Origin: an uncultured Shewanella sp.
GTDB lineage: Bacteria > Pseudomonadota > Gammaproteobacteria > Enterobacterales > Shewanellaceae
Assembly (NCBI RefSeq): GCF_947491715.1
Contig: NZ_CANLKR010000009.1
Coordinates: 1 to 64,000, forward strand
DNA length: 64,000 bases
Direction of reading: 5' to 3'
In this document: positions 62,928 to 64,000 of the stretch, piece after piece
Layout: every line of letters begins with the position of its first letter
How positions within the stretch are numbered: the stretch's first letter is position 1
Notes under the pieces: model-generated
What the model was told of the DNA's origin: nothing
Database searches by the model: none
The model's input: only the letters and a program-made list of their open reading frames with translations
Translations under genes and position numbers: made by a program

Positions 62928-64000
62928 AGACTGCCCTCCTCAAACATTTCATCGTCAAGTATTTCTTCCCCGGCATCAGAGTGTAACCAGCTGTGAGAAT
63001 TGATTAAATCAGCCAGCCCTTTGATGCTGGGCAGATCCATAAACTGACTCATTCTGATCTCAAGCCCTAATTGCTGATGCACCTCATTGAGCATAGTAGC
63101 CACGTGGAGCGAATTACCGCCCTGTTCAAAGAAGCTTCTGCCGGCACACAGCCTTGGTTCAGACAAAATTTGCTGCCAAATCGCCATTAGTTGTTCCTCA
63201 ACCTCACCTTGGGCAGCCACCAGTTGTTGCTCGGCAGCATCTTGATGCACCAGTTGATGCAGTTGTTTTCGGTCTATTTTGCCGTTAGGGGTTAGTGGCC
63301 AATCTATGACACCGATAACTTTTGTCGGCACCATGATTGCCGGCAAATTGGCTTGCACCCAGCGCTGCACCGATTGCTGTAGTTGCTCTGTGGCACCATC
63401 GGCTTCAACAAAGGCCACCAGCATTTCGCGGCCGATGATCTCGCAACAAACACTGTCGCTGACACCACTTTTGATGATGCATTTTTCGATTTCACCCAGC
63501 TCAATCCGGTGACCCCGCAGTTTGACCTGGTTGTCGAGGCGACCCAGAAACTCAAATTCGCCGGATTTTAATGCCCGCACTCGATCCCCAGTGCGGTACA
63601 CTCGTTTGACTGTACCGTCGCTTAGCTGCAATGGAATAAAACGTTCATCAGTCAGTGTCTGTCGTTCAAAATATCCCAGGGCAACACAGTCACCGCCAAT
63701 ACACAGCTCGCCGGAGAAGAAGTAAGGCACCTCCCTACACTGTTGATTCAAAACATATAATTCAGTATTAGCTATAGGAGGACCTACTCGTGGCACGGTA
63801 TCGGCACTGATCTGCTGCACCGCACACCAAACCGTCGCTTCAGTTGGGCCGTACATGTTAAACATGCGAATCTCAGGATTGATGGCAAATATCTGCACAA
63901 CCAATTCCTGAGGCAATGCTTCACCGCCGACCAACAACAGTTTTAATTTGGCGATGGCCAATTCACAGTGTGGCGAGGCCAGCAACATTTTTAAGTGAGA
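62924..64000 (-). CDS. NRPS, C-terminal part (cut by the window edge)
   Basis: The frame is open to the right edge. Visible are the second half of an A domain (LLLVGGEALP, FNMYGPTEATVW, YRTGDRVRALKSGEFEFLGR, LRGHRIELGEIE, LTPNGKIDRKQL) and a carrier domain (SFFEQGGNSLH). An acidic tail follows (EEILDDEMFEEGSL) that may be the partner of the docking domain on the next enzyme. Its stop overlaps the next start by 4 nt (ATGA). The specificity cannot be read because the first pocket residues lie outside the window. Confidence 0.92.
   Translation of the reverse strand, partial: SHLKMLLASPHCELAIAKLKLLLVGGEALPQELVVQIFAINPEIRMFNMYGPTEATVWCAVQQISADTVPRVGPPIANTELYVLNQQCREVPYFFSGELCIGGDCVALGYFERQTLTDERFIPLQLSDGTVKRVYRTGDRVRALKSGEFEFLGRLDNQVKLRGHRIELGEIEKCIIKSGVSDSVCCEIIGREMLVAFVEADGATEQLQQSVQRWVQANLPAIMVPTKVIGVIDWPLTPNGKIDRKQLHQLVHQDAAEQQLVAAQGEVEEQLMAIWQQILSEPRLCAGRSFFEQGGNSLHVATMLNEVHQQLGLEIRMSQFMDLPSIKGLADLINSHSWLHSDAGEEILDDEMFEEGSL

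Noticed and set aside
1..64000. CRISPR array
   Set aside because: No set of equal repeats separated by unique spacers of similar length; the 22-nt and 25-nt arrays have spacers too short for this.
1..64000. tRNA or rRNA genes
   Set aside because: No cloverleaf-like segment or rRNA core sequence recognised on either strand, including next to the recombinase gene.

Overview
The window joins two unrelated blocks of DNA. Base composition, codon use and protein relatives point to a gammaproteobacterium, probably a marine Alteromonadales or Vibrionales type. This is an inference from family resemblance; no rRNA or tRNA gene is present to anchor it.

Block 1 (about 1-28.4 kb, AT-rich) is an integrative conjugative element (ICE) of the PFGI-1/ICEHin1056 type, or the remains of one. 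It carries a Toprim primase, a ToxR/CadC-like membrane regulator followed by a tiny secreted two-cysteine peptide, an integrase-repeat protein, a MobH (TraI_2) relaxase, and a run of element genes ending in a PFL_4669/AcaB-family protein. Immediately after that comes a striking array of two periodic repeat families that looks like an iteron-type origin. A translationally coupled operon follows: pilL (interrupted by a stop), a coiled-coil membrane protein, a lipoprotein, a PFL_4693-family protein, a lytic transglycosylase and a PFL_4695-family protein. Then come traD (coupling protein) and a PFL_4697-family membrane protein. The mating-pair-formation genes that normally follow (TraC/VirB4-like ATPase, TraB, TraV, TraU and others) are not in the window.

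From about 19 to 27.5 kb is a cargo region of small unknown genes. It holds an array of five paralogous proteins, two of the three copies of a roughly 100-nt conserved leader element (the third is at 665-765), several strong hairpins, and a Phd/RelE-ParE type toxin-antitoxin pair. It ends with a short tyrosine recombinase and a 143-bp internally deleted IS3-family remnant with perfect 26-bp ends.

Block 2 (28.6-64 kb, minus strand, tightly overlapping genes) is a non-ribosomal peptide synthetase (NRPS) operon. It reads from the right edge leftward. A partial NRPS shows the end of an A domain plus a carrier. NRPS 2 is docking-C-A-T-C-A-T-E-C-A-T. NRPS 3 is docking-(C-A-T)x4 plus a terminal C-like domain. 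Next come a SyrD/PvdE-type cyclic-peptide ABC exporter, an RND adaptor and pump, a Gfo/Idh/MocA oxidoreductase, a frameshifted type II thioesterase and an aspartate kinase. At least eight residues are assembled. Pocket residues read by eye support Ser (DVWHFSLIDK) and Asp (DLTKFGHIGK), and suggest a basic residue (DTEDVGAITK). One residue is epimerised. No thioesterase domain ends the line, so release probably depends on the terminal C-like domain or a trans factor. The three genes at the far end of the operon are visibly more AT-rich than the NRPS genes.
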